A DNA stretch of 50,567 bases. Origin: a virus. The DNA is taken from the IMG/VR virus record IMGVR_UViG_3300029987_000009, positions 1-50,567 of that record, one strand, 5' to 3'. Position 1 is the stretch's first letter, and each line of letters opens with the position of its first letter. Below, piece by piece: positions 7,783-14,323 of the stretch. The position numbers and the translations under genes were made by a program. Below the pieces are notes generated by a model. It did no database searches. It was given only the letters and a program-made list of their open reading frames with translations, and had not been told where the DNA came from.

Positions 7783-7955
7783 TGGCAACAATACACACAT
7801 GGCCGGCGACCGACGTGGTGGGGGCTACAAGTGACCTTGAGAATTGGCAATACAACGATCATCCCCTTAATGACCCGGAGTATGTAAGTAGCAAACATAA
7901 ATACGTCTAGTATGGCAAAACCCAACTAGGAACCTTTATTGAGGAGGAGGATTGA
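7782..7955 (+). pseudogene. Microprotein family member interrupted by an in-frame amber codon
   Basis: ATG 7782 overlaps the previous stop (TAATG). The frame runs 42 codons (M-A-T-I-H-T-W-P-A-T-D...S-K-H-K-Y-V) to TAG at 7908-7910. It then continues in the same frame for Y-G-K-T-Q-L-G-T-F-I-E-E-E-D before TGA at 7953-7955. The post-amber tail is exactly the family signature, and the read-through length (about 57 aa) matches the relatives (56-59 aa). Either an amber mutation has broken the gene, or suppression/read-through yields two products. TAG ends other genes here, so global recoding is unlikely. The final gaggaggaggat also serves as ribosome site for 7957. Confidence 0.6.
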
Positions 7956-7956
7956 C

Positions 7957-8145
7957 ATGAACACCTTAGATATCTGCATAGCCCCTTGGGGTAAAAATAT
8001 ACCTTCTGGTGCTATATTTGGTGAAGGTGGACTACAGTATTTTGTTTTAGGAGGGAATCGAGGGCATGAAGTGGGTCTGATACAGCGGGATGGGCTTCTG
8101 CCATATACCCTACGGTCAGTAGGCAAAGTGCTCTTGACAGACTGA
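7957..8145 (+). CDS. Small hypothetical protein (62 aa)
   Basis: The start is ATG 7957, set by the strong GAGGAGGAGG at 7941-7950. The protein is glycine-rich (G-A-I-F-G-E-G-G-L-Q-Y-F-V-L-G-G-N-R-G-H-E-V-G) with no charged tail and no signature of the microprotein family. It is the last gene before the AT-rich leader of the helicase. The promoter TTGACA begins inside its last codons. Function unknown. Confidence 0.65.
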   Translation: MNTLDICIAPWGKNIPSGAIFGEGGLQYFVLGGNRGHEVGLIQRDGLLPYTLRSVGKVLLTD

Positions 8146-8162
8146 AGCTTTTGTGTTACCCT
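8134..8162 (+). promoter_or_regulatory. Putative promoter TTGACA-N17-TACCCT upstream of helicase
   Basis: TTGACA lies at 8134-8139 and TACCCT at 8157-8162, 17 bases apart, followed by AAAT. Exactly the same -35, spacing and TACCCTAAAT occur at 48597-48629. The -10 keeps the most conserved positions (T1, A2, T6) of a sigma70 box. Both copies run directly into an AT-rich hairpin leader. Confidence 0.6.
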
Positions 8163-8268
8163 AAATATATTATATATTAATACTATATATAATATATATA
8201 CTATATATAGTATATTATTAATAAATATACTATATTAATAGATAATAAATAATATAGTATATTTAGTA
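8161..8268 (+). repeat. AT-rich palindromic leader before the helicase gene
   Basis: This 110-base stretch is nearly pure A+T. It holds a palindrome centred near 8206 (ATATACTATATATAGTATAT) and a perfect 15-bp stem with arms at 8223-8237 and 8250-8264 around a 12-base loop. The second hairpin ends just before the helicase Shine-Dalgarno (aggag at 8270-8274). It may act as a leader RNA structure that controls helicase translation, or as an easily melted DNA element such as an origin. The sequence alone does not decide. Confidence 0.65.
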
Positions 8269-8278
8269 TAGGAGAATA

Positions 8279-9505
8279 ATGTTAGAACTTCTTAAATTCT
8301 TACTGAGCAAAGACAACTATGTAAAGTATAGAGGTTTCGTACCTAAGGGAACGAACCCTACAGTTGATCTGTTGTATGACTACCTAGACCAACTCTTTGG
8401 TAGTTTAGAACGAGACCTTACCTTCGATGAGTATAGTGCCTTTGTACTCGGACAGCTACCCAACATCACCAAGAAGGATCGGGATACCTATGAACTCATC
8501 CAAACACTCATTGACAAGGCAGGAGGTAGCAACATTGCTGCAGACGCTGCAGAACTGCTACTTAACAACCTCCGAGAACGATCGAATTCTTTCAAGCTTG
8601 CTGAAGCTTATCTTAACTTCAGTGAAGGAAGAATCACATCAGACGAACTACACAGCACTATTGATTCTTGTACGATTGTCCGTACATCTGTCGAACGCAC
8701 TAGGATGGTTCAGGAAGACCTTGAAGCTCTCGTAACACAGGAAGTACTAACACCAGGCTTACGATGGCGCCTGAAGGCTCTAAACCAATCCCTTGGGTCA
8801 TTACGTATGGGAGACTTCGGTTTCATCTTTGCACGTCCAGAGGTTGGCAAAACTACGTGGTTGTGTTCAGAAGGTTCCTTCATGCTTAAGCAGTTGGTAG
8901 AAGCAAATAAACCACTGCTATACATCAACAACGAAGAAGAGTCGCGTAAAGTTAAGGTACGCTTCATCCAATCTTGGTTTGGTGTGACACGTCAGCAGTT
9001 GATTGCGAACCTTAGGGAATATAGTGAACGCTTTCGTGAAGAGACAAAAGGACTGTTCTGCATCAATGAGGGCTCTTTAAAGGACCGTAGAGAGATTGAA
9101 TCTATCATTGAGTACTACCAGCCCGGCTTGATCATTTGTGATGCCCTAGACGCTATAGAGGGCTTTAAAGCGGATCGAGAAGACCTGCGCCTAGGTACAA
9201 TCTTCAAATGGGCACAGGATTTATCCAAACAATACTGCCCTTTCATTGGTACAACATGGGCAGATGGTTCTGCAGAGGGTATCAAGTGGCTCAACATGGG
9301 GCATGTAACCAACGCCAAGACGGAGAAGCAGAAACCAGCACAGTTCATCCTTGGCATTGGTTCAACTGGTGATGATTACATGCGACACATTGCAATCTCA
9401 AAGAACAAGTTGATTGGTGATCCGGATACAGAAGAAGGACTTCGACATGATCGGTTTGATGTGCTTATTCGACCAGAAACAGCTAGATTTGAGGATATAG
9501 GATGA
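8279..9505 (+). CDS. Replicative DNA helicase (DnaB/T7 gp4 helicase-like)
   Basis: The 408-aa protein starts at ATG 8279 behind AGGAG. The RecA-fold core carries Walker A A-R-P-E-V-G-K-T (185-192), where the first Gly is replaced by Ala, and a Walker B strand L-I-I-C-D-A-L-D about 90 residues later. It also has a C-terminal H-I-A-I-S-K-N-K segment like the arginine/sensor region of DnaB-type helicases. The N-terminal 150 residues are helical and replace the primase half found in T7 gp4. It would unwind DNA as a hexamer together with the separate primase at 6562. The stop overlaps the next ATG. Confidence 0.82.
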   Translation: MLELLKFLLSKDNYVKYRGFVPKGTNPTVDLLYDYLDQLFGSLERDLTFDEYSAFVLGQLPNITKKDRDTYELIQTLIDKAGGSNIAADAAELLLNNLRERSNSFKLAEAYLNFSEGRITSDELHSTIDSCTIVRTSVERTRMVQEDLEALVTQEVLTPGLRWRLKALNQSLGSLRMGDFGFIFARPEVGKTTWLCSEGSFMLKQLVEANKPLLYINNEEESRKVKVRFIQSWFGVTRQQLIANLREYSERFREETKGLFCINEGSLKDRREIESIIEYYQPGLIICDALDAIEGFKADREDLRLGTIFKWAQDLSKQYCPFIGTTWADGSAEGIKWLNMGHVTNAKTEKQKPAQFILGIGSTGDDYMRHIAISKNKLIGDPDTEEGLRHDRFDVLIRPETARFEDIG

Positions 9506-9705
9506 AAAACTTATTGTACTTTTATACAAGATCCAGAGAAAGTTCGGCGTACTTGAAGAGGGAACTTGATGGAAAGTTTCAAGATGGATCTAATTTGGGT
9601 TGGCAAGCTCCATTATTTTCTCTGGAATGGAGTAAATTTATTATTTCAGTGGAACATAGCCATAGTCATGATGTTGCAGGTCACTTTCAGGAAGTAGAGG
9701 ACTAA
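9502..9705 (+). CDS. Microprotein of the G-x-F-x3-E-D family (67 aa)
   Basis: ATG 9502 overlaps the helicase stop (ATGA). The protein starts M-K-N-L-L-Y-F-Y-T-R and ends V-A-G-H-F-Q-E-V-E-D, the family signature. The closing gtagaggac is the ribosome site for the next gene at 9708. It is slightly longer than the other members. Function unknown; the gene sits between helicase and three further small genes. Confidence 0.7.
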   Translation: MKNLLYFYTRSRESSAYLKRELDGKFQDGSNLGWQAPLFSLEWSKFIISVEHSHSHDVAGHFQEVED

Positions 9706-9707
9706 AA

Positions 9708-9887
9708 ATGAAGTTATTCTATACTATGAGTGCAATCTATGCAGGAATGGAAGGAGCCTGTTACTGGGCTAGTCACTGGGGTTTAGTTGATCCTGATGAG
9801 GTACACTATGATAGTCTCCCCGGTTGGGAGGCTTACTTTCATCCTGAATATCAATATCATGGTACATTTGCAGTTGTGGAGGATTGA
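9708..9887 (+). CDS. Microprotein of the G-x-F-x3-E-D family (59 aa)
   Basis: Read directly from ATG 9708 to TGA 9885-9887. It starts M-K-L-F-Y-T-M-S-A-I-Y-A-G and ends Y-H-G-T-F-A-V-V-E-D. The first residues resemble the 9502 member (M-K-N-L-L-Y-F-Y-T). The middle is Trp/His rich (C-Y-W-A-S-H-W-G). The final gtggaggat is the Shine-Dalgarno for the next ATG, which abuts the stop (TGAATG). Confidence 0.7.
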   Translation: MKLFYTMSAIYAGMEGACYWASHWGLVDPDEVHYDSLPGWEAYFHPEYQYHGTFAVVED

Positions 9888-10064
9888 ATGACTTTATTTG
9901 AAGGAACTTCGTGCATTCGTTGGCCACGTATGGTACATGAAGAAGCTGGATATAGAATTGATACTATTAGTGAAGAATATAAAACATATAGCTCTGTTCC
10001 AGAGGCCATTATGCGAAGTGTTGGTGTGTCTAGTCTTGGCTTCTTTTCTATTGAGGAAAATTGA
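9888..10064 (+). CDS. Microprotein of the G-x-F-x3-E-D family (58 aa)
   Basis: Read directly: ATG 9888 directly follows the previous stop, and TGA is at 10062-10064. The protein begins M-T-L-F-E-G-T-S-C-I and ends S-L-G-F-F-S-I-E-E-N, a variant of the signature with Asn last. A different frame at 9898-10092 is open by chance but lacks a ribosome site and the signature. The terminal ttgaggaaaa supports the next start at 10064. Confidence 0.65.
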   Translation: MTLFEGTSCIRWPRMVHEEAGYRIDTISEEYKTYSSVPEAIMRSVGVSSLGFFSIEEN

Positions 10065-10246
10065 TGACAGTAACTACATCAACTATAACTAAGTTATGTA
10101 TACTTAAAAACTACCATAACTTCACACTAGAGGGATACATCATCTCTCGTGGAGAAACCTTTGGGTTACTTTATGGTGGTAAGTATAAAGTAATTTCATT
10201 GGAAGAACTTCAAGAGTTCATGAAAGGAAAAGAAAGTGGATATTGA
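10064..10246 (+). CDS. Small hypothetical protein (60 aa)
   Basis: ATG 10064 overlaps the previous stop (TGATG). The N-terminus is Thr-rich (T-V-T-T-S-T-I-T-K) and the C-terminal half reads L-L-Y-G-G-K-Y-K-V-I-S-L-E-E-L-Q-E-F, a small beta-alpha look. It overlaps the following nucleotidyltransferase gene by 11 bases. It lacks the signature of the microprotein family. Function unknown. Confidence 0.65.
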   Translation: MTVTTSTITKLCILKNYHNFTLEGYIISRGETFGLLYGGKYKVISLEELQEFMKGKESGY

Positions 10247-10928
10247 AGAGCAGAAAGTAGTTGCAACAGAAGCTCTCCGACGAATCAAAGACTGCATTAA
10301 ACATTCTTATATTGTTGGTGGCGCTATTCGCAACTGGCTACTAGACCGCCCTGCAAAAGACATTGACTTCTATGTAAAACCAAAGGCAGACTTTTCATAC
10401 GAGGATATGTGTAGTCTATTGTCCAGTGCAGGACTTTGTGATTTTTATTTGGTTGGTGCTGTAGGTAATCCAGAAAAATATCCTACAAGAGTTATCAACT
10501 ATGTCCTTGAGGGTGTCTTTGAGGAGATGCCAATTCAAGTGATTGTCCTTAAGGAAATGCTAAGCCCAGAAAGAGCAGTAGAAAGTTTCCCCATTGACAT
10601 CTCAAGGGTATGGGCAACATACTACAATGATGAGTTGCTTATGGGTGTGTCAAAAGAATGCCAACACGCATTTAATAGCAAACATATTACTGTTCTGCAT
10701 AAACCAGAGTGCATTAAGGACATTACATATATCCGCAAGATTCAAGGATATTTTCCTGATTGGGAATTCGTATGTCAGTATGATCTAGATAAAATGGAAA
10801 AGGAATTCACTGACCAGAAGACAAAAAAGATTTATAAAGAAGACCACTGTCTTGCTGTGACTGACTTGCCTTTTTTGTTTGGAACAGATCCTACAACAAA
10901 TGTTGTTACACCTACTGTGGAATTCTGA
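10236..10928 (+). CDS. Nucleotidyltransferase (CCA-adding / poly(A) polymerase head-like)
   Basis: Start at GTG 10236 behind aaggaaaagaa. The 230-aa protein has the class II nucleotidyltransferase signature Y-I-V-G-G-A-I-R-N-W-L-L (25-36) followed by A-K-D-I-D-F-Y-V (40-47), where the D-x-D pair binds metal for nucleotide transfer. CCA-adding enzymes continue with an RNA-binding body of 200 or more residues. Here only about 180 residues follow, so tRNA CCA repair is possible but not shown. Alternatives are nucleotide addition to another RNA or to a protein. Located between helicase-linked microproteins and thyX. Confidence 0.75.
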   Translation: MDIEEQKVVATEALRRIKDCIKHSYIVGGAIRNWLLDRPAKDIDFYVKPKADFSYEDMCSLLSSAGLCDFYLVGAVGNPEKYPTRVINYVLEGVFEEMPIQVIVLKEMLSPERAVESFPIDISRVWATYYNDELLMGVSKECQHAFNSKHITVLHKPECIKDITYIRKIQGYFPDWEFVCQYDLDKMEKEFTDQKTKKIYKEDHCLAVTDLPFLFGTDPTTNVVTPTVEF

Positions 10929-10931
10929 TAT

Positions 10932-11543
10932 ATGAAAATCATTTCACCTTCATTTGAAATTATTGCATTTACTCCTAACCTTGAAGAGGTTATTGAACTA
11001 GCAGGAAGGGTCTGCTATAAATCAGAAGATAAGATTTGTCAAGGATCTGCGCATAAGTTTGTGTCAAAGATTCGTAGTCTTAATCATGAGTCTGTATTGG
11101 AGCACGGTAGTATTACAGTGAAGTTTATCTGTGATCGTGGAGTTTCACATGAGCTTGTACGACATCGTGTGGCCAGTTATAGTCAGGAATCTACTCGCTA
11201 CTGCAACTACACAGATGGGAAGTTTGATGGTGAACTTACAGTAATTAAACCTTGTTACTGGGAAGAATCTAGTGTAGGATATAGTACTTGGAATCTTGCT
11301 ATGGAACAGGCAAAGTCCAACTACCAGTTCCTTATTCGATCTGGTGCTACTGCACAGGAAGCAAGGGCAGTCTTGCCTAACTCATTGAAGACTGAGATTG
11401 TGATGACGGCTAATCCTCGTGAATGGCGGCATGTGATTAGTATGCGATCTGCTAAAGCTGCGCATCCACAAATGCAGGAATTGATGATTCCATTGAAGGA
11501 ATGCTTTGCTAGACATTGGCCTAGTTTATTTGGAGATTTGTGA
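10932..11543 (+). CDS. thyX: Flavin-dependent thymidylate synthase ThyX
   Basis: The 203-aa protein carries the diagnostic ThyX motif R-H-R-x2-S-x4-S-x-R as R77-H78-R79-V-A-S82...S87-T-R89, and is of usual length. It converts dUMP to dTMP using methylenetetrahydrofolate and NADPH through FAD, in the cytoplasm, as a tetramer. Together with the class II ribonucleotide reductase at 18008 it supplies dNTPs for phage replication. The stop overlaps the ATG of the next small gene. Confidence 0.95.
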   Translation: MKIISPSFEIIAFTPNLEEVIELAGRVCYKSEDKICQGSAHKFVSKIRSLNHESVLEHGSITVKFICDRGVSHELVRHRVASYSQESTRYCNYTDGKFDGELTVIKPCYWEESSVGYSTWNLAMEQAKSNYQFLIRSGATAQEARAVLPNSLKTEIVMTANPREWRHVISMRSAKAAHPQMQELMIPLKECFARHWPSLFGDL

Positions 11544-11767
11544 TGTTTGATGATGAAGATAAAATGTGTGAAGAGATTAGACGCAAACAAGCACCTGCAA
11601 AAGCACATGGACTAGTTCCATATAGTGAGATTGCTGAACTGAAAAAGCAGCTCAATGAACTACAAAGTACTGTAGATAATCTCATTAAACAGAAGGGACG
11701 ATATAATACGGAAATCGCCTATAAGCAGTTAGTGGATATGTACTTGTCTCAAACTGAGGAGAAGTAA
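11543..11767 (+). CDS. Small coiled-coil protein (74 aa)
   Basis: The start is ATG 11543 overlapping the thyX stop (TGATG); GTG 11540 is possible. After a charged N-terminus (D-D-E-D-K-M-C-E-E-I-R-R-K) the segment E-L-K-K-Q-L-N-E-L-Q-S-T-V-D-N-L forms clear heptads, so a short coiled coil is likely from about 28 to 52. No other domain seen. The next ATG abuts the stop. Confidence 0.7.
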   Translation: MFDDEDKMCEEIRRKQAPAKAHGLVPYSEIAELKKQLNELQSTVDNLIKQKGRYNTEIAYKQLVDMYLSQTEEK

Positions 11768-11971
11768 ATGCGAAGACCCGTGAAATGGAGGTATCTAGAA
11801 AAAAGGTTAAATAAAAAGCCATATAGTTATCGGTACCTTGCACTTCGTTCTGGCCCATACCTTAAATTTAATGGAGTGGATAGGAGAATCTTGAATTCTT
11901 CATACTGTGTGATCTTTCCTTCAATGCGATTTGAAGAATTCCTCCTGAAGAATATGAGGGAATTATTTTGA
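11768..11971 (+). CDS. Small basic hypothetical protein (67 aa)
   Basis: ATG 11768 abuts the preceding stop. The N-terminal half is strongly basic (R-R-P-V-K-W-R-Y-L-E-K-R-L-N-K-K-P), which would fit nucleic-acid contact. The end R-F-E-E-F-L-L-K-N-M-R-E-L-F is helical. It overlaps the TTG start of the polymerase N-terminal gene by four bases. Function unknown; position suggests a replication accessory. Confidence 0.65.
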   Translation: MRRPVKWRYLEKRLNKKPYSYRYLALRSGPYLKFNGVDRRILNSSYCVIFPSMRFEEFLLKNMRELF

Positions 11972-13137
11972 AATGGTTGATCTTCGACTGTGAAACAACA
12001 ACACATATGAAGGGGAATCCATTCAGTAAGTACAACAGAGCAGTTGTCTTTGGATTTAAATCGGACAGTATTGGAACTGTGCTTATCTGGGAGGATGAAT
12101 CTAATGTGGTTGAACGTATACAGAAGATCATTGACGACCATGATATTATTGTTGGTGCAAATATCAAGTTCGATATTCACTGGTTGATTAGGTATGGTAT
12201 TAAGTTTAACAATAATAAGTTGTGGGATGTTTTGATCTATCGGTATCGTGAACTGTACCAAGCTAAACGGTTTATCTCACTTAACGATTGCTGTGAGGCT
12301 TATGGTATTCCTACTAAACTAGATGTAGTAAAAGAAGTATATTGGAAAAATGGAATTGACACTGATGCAATCCCTCGGGACATTCTTGGTGAGTATCTGG
12401 TTCGTGACTTGGATTGCACAGGAGCAGTCCTTGATGTCCAGCGAAAAGTGCGGCCTAGTTGGTTTACTTGCTTTAGACTTGATTGTGTTGACCTCTGGTC
12501 ATTAATTGAGATGGAGCAGAATGGTGCTCCTGTTAATGTTAAGGGAGTACTAAATGAGCTTGAAGTACAGAAGGGCCGTAGGGTTGAGCTTTACATGGAA
12601 ATCATGGATGCAATTAGTCCTGATTACGATATTAACCTTGGTAGTTCTGATGAGCTTTCCGTTGCTTTGTTTGGTGGTGTCATTTACGAAAAGTATAAAC
12701 TACCTATTGGTGAGTATAAGTCTGGTGCCAAGATCGGGCAGACCAGATATAAATGGTTTGTAAATGAACATGCATATGAAGGGCAATATACACCGGTAGA
12801 GGGTTCTGAGGTAGATAAGGTTGCTAAGGATGAGGAAGGAAACACAATCTTTAAATATTACTCTACATCTGAAGACAACCTAAAAAAAGTAAAGTGCACA
12901 AAGAAACGTAGGAAAGTACTTGACAATATCATTGAAGTAGGTAAGGTTGATAAGTTGATTCAATCATACCTCAACAAGATTCCTGCAATGATTGAAGAGT
13001 ATGGCTGGGAACATGATACACTCCATCCTAATTTCAATTCAACTATTACCATTACAGGGAGATTGAGTTCAGATAAACCCAACTTTCAGAATTTACATCC
13101 AACCTTTCAGAAGTATGTGGAGACTCGCTATAAATGA
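11968..13137 (+). CDS. DNA polymerase family A, N-terminal part (3'-5' exonuclease plus thumb)
   Basis: Start is TTG 11968 with gaggg upstream. The 389-aa protein has all three exonuclease motifs: ExoI D7-C-E9-T-T, ExoII N-I-K-F-D69 and ExoIII Y143-x3-D147. The C-terminal end contains T-I-T-G-R-L-S-S-D-K-P-N-F-Q-N-L, the T-G-R-L-S-S...N-L-Q-N motif that in Pol I lies just before palm motif A. The chain then stops, and the rest of the polymerase is encoded by the overlapping gene at 13134. It provides proofreading and primer-template grip. LUZ24/PaP3-like phages also have a polymerase split in two, so this is unlikely to be a sequencing error. Confidence 0.9.
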   Translation: MKWLIFDCETTTHMKGNPFSKYNRAVVFGFKSDSIGTVLIWEDESNVVERIQKIIDDHDIIVGANIKFDIHWLIRYGIKFNNNKLWDVLIYRYRELYQAKRFISLNDCCEAYGIPTKLDVVKEVYWKNGIDTDAIPRDILGEYLVRDLDCTGAVLDVQRKVRPSWFTCFRLDCVDLWSLIEMEQNGAPVNVKGVLNELEVQKGRRVELYMEIMDAISPDYDINLGSSDELSVALFGGVIYEKYKLPIGEYKSGAKIGQTRYKWFVNEHAYEGQYTPVEGSEVDKVAKDEEGNTIFKYYSTSEDNLKKVKCTKKRRKVLDNIIEVGKVDKLIQSYLNKIPAMIEEYGWEHDTLHPNFNSTITITGRLSSDKPNFQNLHPTFQKYVETRYK

Positions 13138-13847
13138 TTATCTCTGTAGATGCAAAGGCACTAGATTGGTTGGTAGGTATTTATTTATCCCAAGATAAGA
13201 TAGGAATGCAGGAATGGAATGAAGGTATAGATCAACATACAATGAATCAGGAAGCCTTTGTACTTCCTTCTAGGTTGATTGCTAAGAAGTTCCTTTTCCG
13301 TGCTATTTTCTTGGGGTCTGCCTATGCATATGCAAATGATCCTGAGTTTATGCACGTATCCTCAACCCAGAGATATTGGGAAGCAGTTATAGAAAGATTC
13401 TATGATAAGTATTCAGGCTTTGGAGAGTGGGTAGAAGCTACACTGAAGGAAGTGATCCTAAATAAAGGACACTACACAGGAATCCATGGAGCACAATGGT
13501 ACTATCAGCCTGTGGAGAAGCGAGGGGAGAGTGTATGGCCTAAGACACAGATCGCTAATTTCCCAATCCAATCCTTGGAGAGTGAGATTATGAAGTTGTA
13601 TAGGATTGCAGTCCTTAGGCGGTTAAAGCGGGAATTTCCTGAAGCCAAGCTTTTTTCTTCTGTGCATGACTCACTTTGTATTGACACTCCTGAGGAGTTC
13701 CTGTACAATATAAAGTATATGCTGGACGAAGAGGCCAAGAAGATTCCAGCTTTACTCAAGCAATATTACAACATTGATTTCAACATTGAGTTCAGAGTGG
13801 AATCTTGTTATGGTATGAACTATTATGATTTGGTGGAATTTAAATGA
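13134..13847 (+). CDS. DNA polymerase family A, C-terminal part (palm and fingers)
   Basis: ATG 13134 overlaps the stop of part 1 (ATGA), giving coupled 1:1 synthesis. The 237-aa chain starts exactly at motif A: S-V-D6-A-K-A-L-D11-W, where D6 is the first catalytic Asp and D11 stands where most family A enzymes have Glu. Motif B is R47-x3-K51-x3-F55-x3-F59-x-G. Motif C is S-V-H-D-S-L. The two parts should assemble into one replicase. F59 takes the place of the usual Tyr of motif B. The gene ends by overlapping the next small gene. Confidence 0.9.
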   Translation: MIISVDAKALDWLVGIYLSQDKIGMQEWNEGIDQHTMNQEAFVLPSRLIAKKFLFRAIFLGSAYAYANDPEFMHVSSTQRYWEAVIERFYDKYSGFGEWVEATLKEVILNKGHYTGIHGAQWYYQPVEKRGESVWPKTQIANFPIQSLESEIMKLYRIAVLRRLKREFPEAKLFSSVHDSLCIDTPEEFLYNIKYMLDEEAKKIPALLKQYYNIDFNIEFRVESCYGMNYYDLVEFK

Positions 13848-14026
13848 TCTTATGTAACTTTGCTTCAAAGGAAACGTGTGTGATCTATGAGCCCCTTGAA
13901 TTTGTATGTTTCTACTGGGCTATAAACCATGAAAGTACTCGCATAACAGGAAACACAATTAACGGTGATCTAAATAAGCTTATTTCTACGTCTAATATTA
14001 TTGGTAACTTTAAGGAAGAAGCGTGA
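13844..14026 (+). CDS. Microprotein with G-x-F-x3-E signature (60 aa)
   Basis: ATG 13844 overlaps the polymerase stop. The protein ends N-I-I-G-N-F-K-E-E-A, a variant of the family C-terminal signature with Ala last. The final codons aaggaagaa serve as ribosome site for the GTG start at 14023. The middle contains two Cys-aromatic clusters (C-V-I-Y, V-C-F-Y-W). Function unknown; membership of the family is less certain than for the 6382-9888 group. Confidence 0.6.
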   Translation: MILCNFASKETCVIYEPLEFVCFYWAINHESTRITGNTINGDLNKLISTSNIIGNFKEEA

Positions 14027-14235
14027 TTATTGCCCTTAGTAATGGAGGTAATATTGGGTTTGCATATAGGTATGCAGGAAAAAATCTATATGTAGTTACC
14101 AAGAATAAGGGACTTTCCCTAACTAGTATGGAAACTAAAACAACACCTGATATTTTTCTACAGTCTAGTACTCATCTTGGTTATTTTAAGGAAATATATG
14201 AGCAAAAAGCAATACCCACATCTGCAGGAATTTAA
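14023..14235 (+). CDS. Microprotein with G-x-F motif (70 aa)
   Basis: The start is GTG 14023, overlapping the previous stop. The protein begins M-I-I-A-L-S-N-G-G-N-I-G-F-A-Y and contains T-H-L-G-Y-F-K-E-I near residue 51-59, aligning with the G-x-F-K-E signature, but it then runs 11 residues further. The DNA after G-Y-F (aaggaaatatatg) acts as ribosome site for an out-of-frame gene at 14198. The extension may be a late read into the next gene. Function unknown. Confidence 0.55.
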   Translation: MIIALSNGGNIGFAYRYAGKNLYVVTKNKGLSLTSMETKTTPDIFLQSSTHLGYFKEIYEQKAIPTSAGI

Positions 14236-14311
14236 TGTGAGTCCTCGCAGGAATGCAGTAAAACGAAACAGTTGGTGGGCACGTACTGACTGGAAAAGTA
14301 AACAACACTAA
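14198..14311 (+). CDS. Very small basic protein overlapping out of frame (37 aa)
   Basis: Read directly from ATG 14198 behind AAGGAAA to TAA 14309-14311. The sequence is strongly basic and Trp-containing (M-S-K-K-Q-Y-P-H; R-R-N-A-V-K-R-N-S-W-W-A-R; W-K-S-K-Q-H). Its first 38 bases overlap the end of the 14023 frame. It precedes the SSB-like gene by 12 bases. A nucleic-acid-binding microprotein is plausible but unproven. Confidence 0.5.
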   Translation: MSKKQYPHLQEFNVSPRRNAVKRNSWWARTDWKSKQH

Positions 14312-14323
14312 TAGGGAAATTTA

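Noticed and set aside
7622-7834. 70-aa plus ORF
   Set aside because: It overlaps the better-supported microproteins at 7612 and 7782 in another frame and lacks a start site with ribosome binding.
6379-7910. Global TAG recoding because of the amber inside the 7782 gene
   Set aside because: TAG ends the genes at 6379 and 7427, in the first case right after the conserved family tail, so TAG works as a stop here.
9898-10092. 64-aa plus ORF
   Set aside because: It is a shadow of the 58-aa family member at 9888-10064, which has the ribosome site, the direct coupling and the C-terminal signature.
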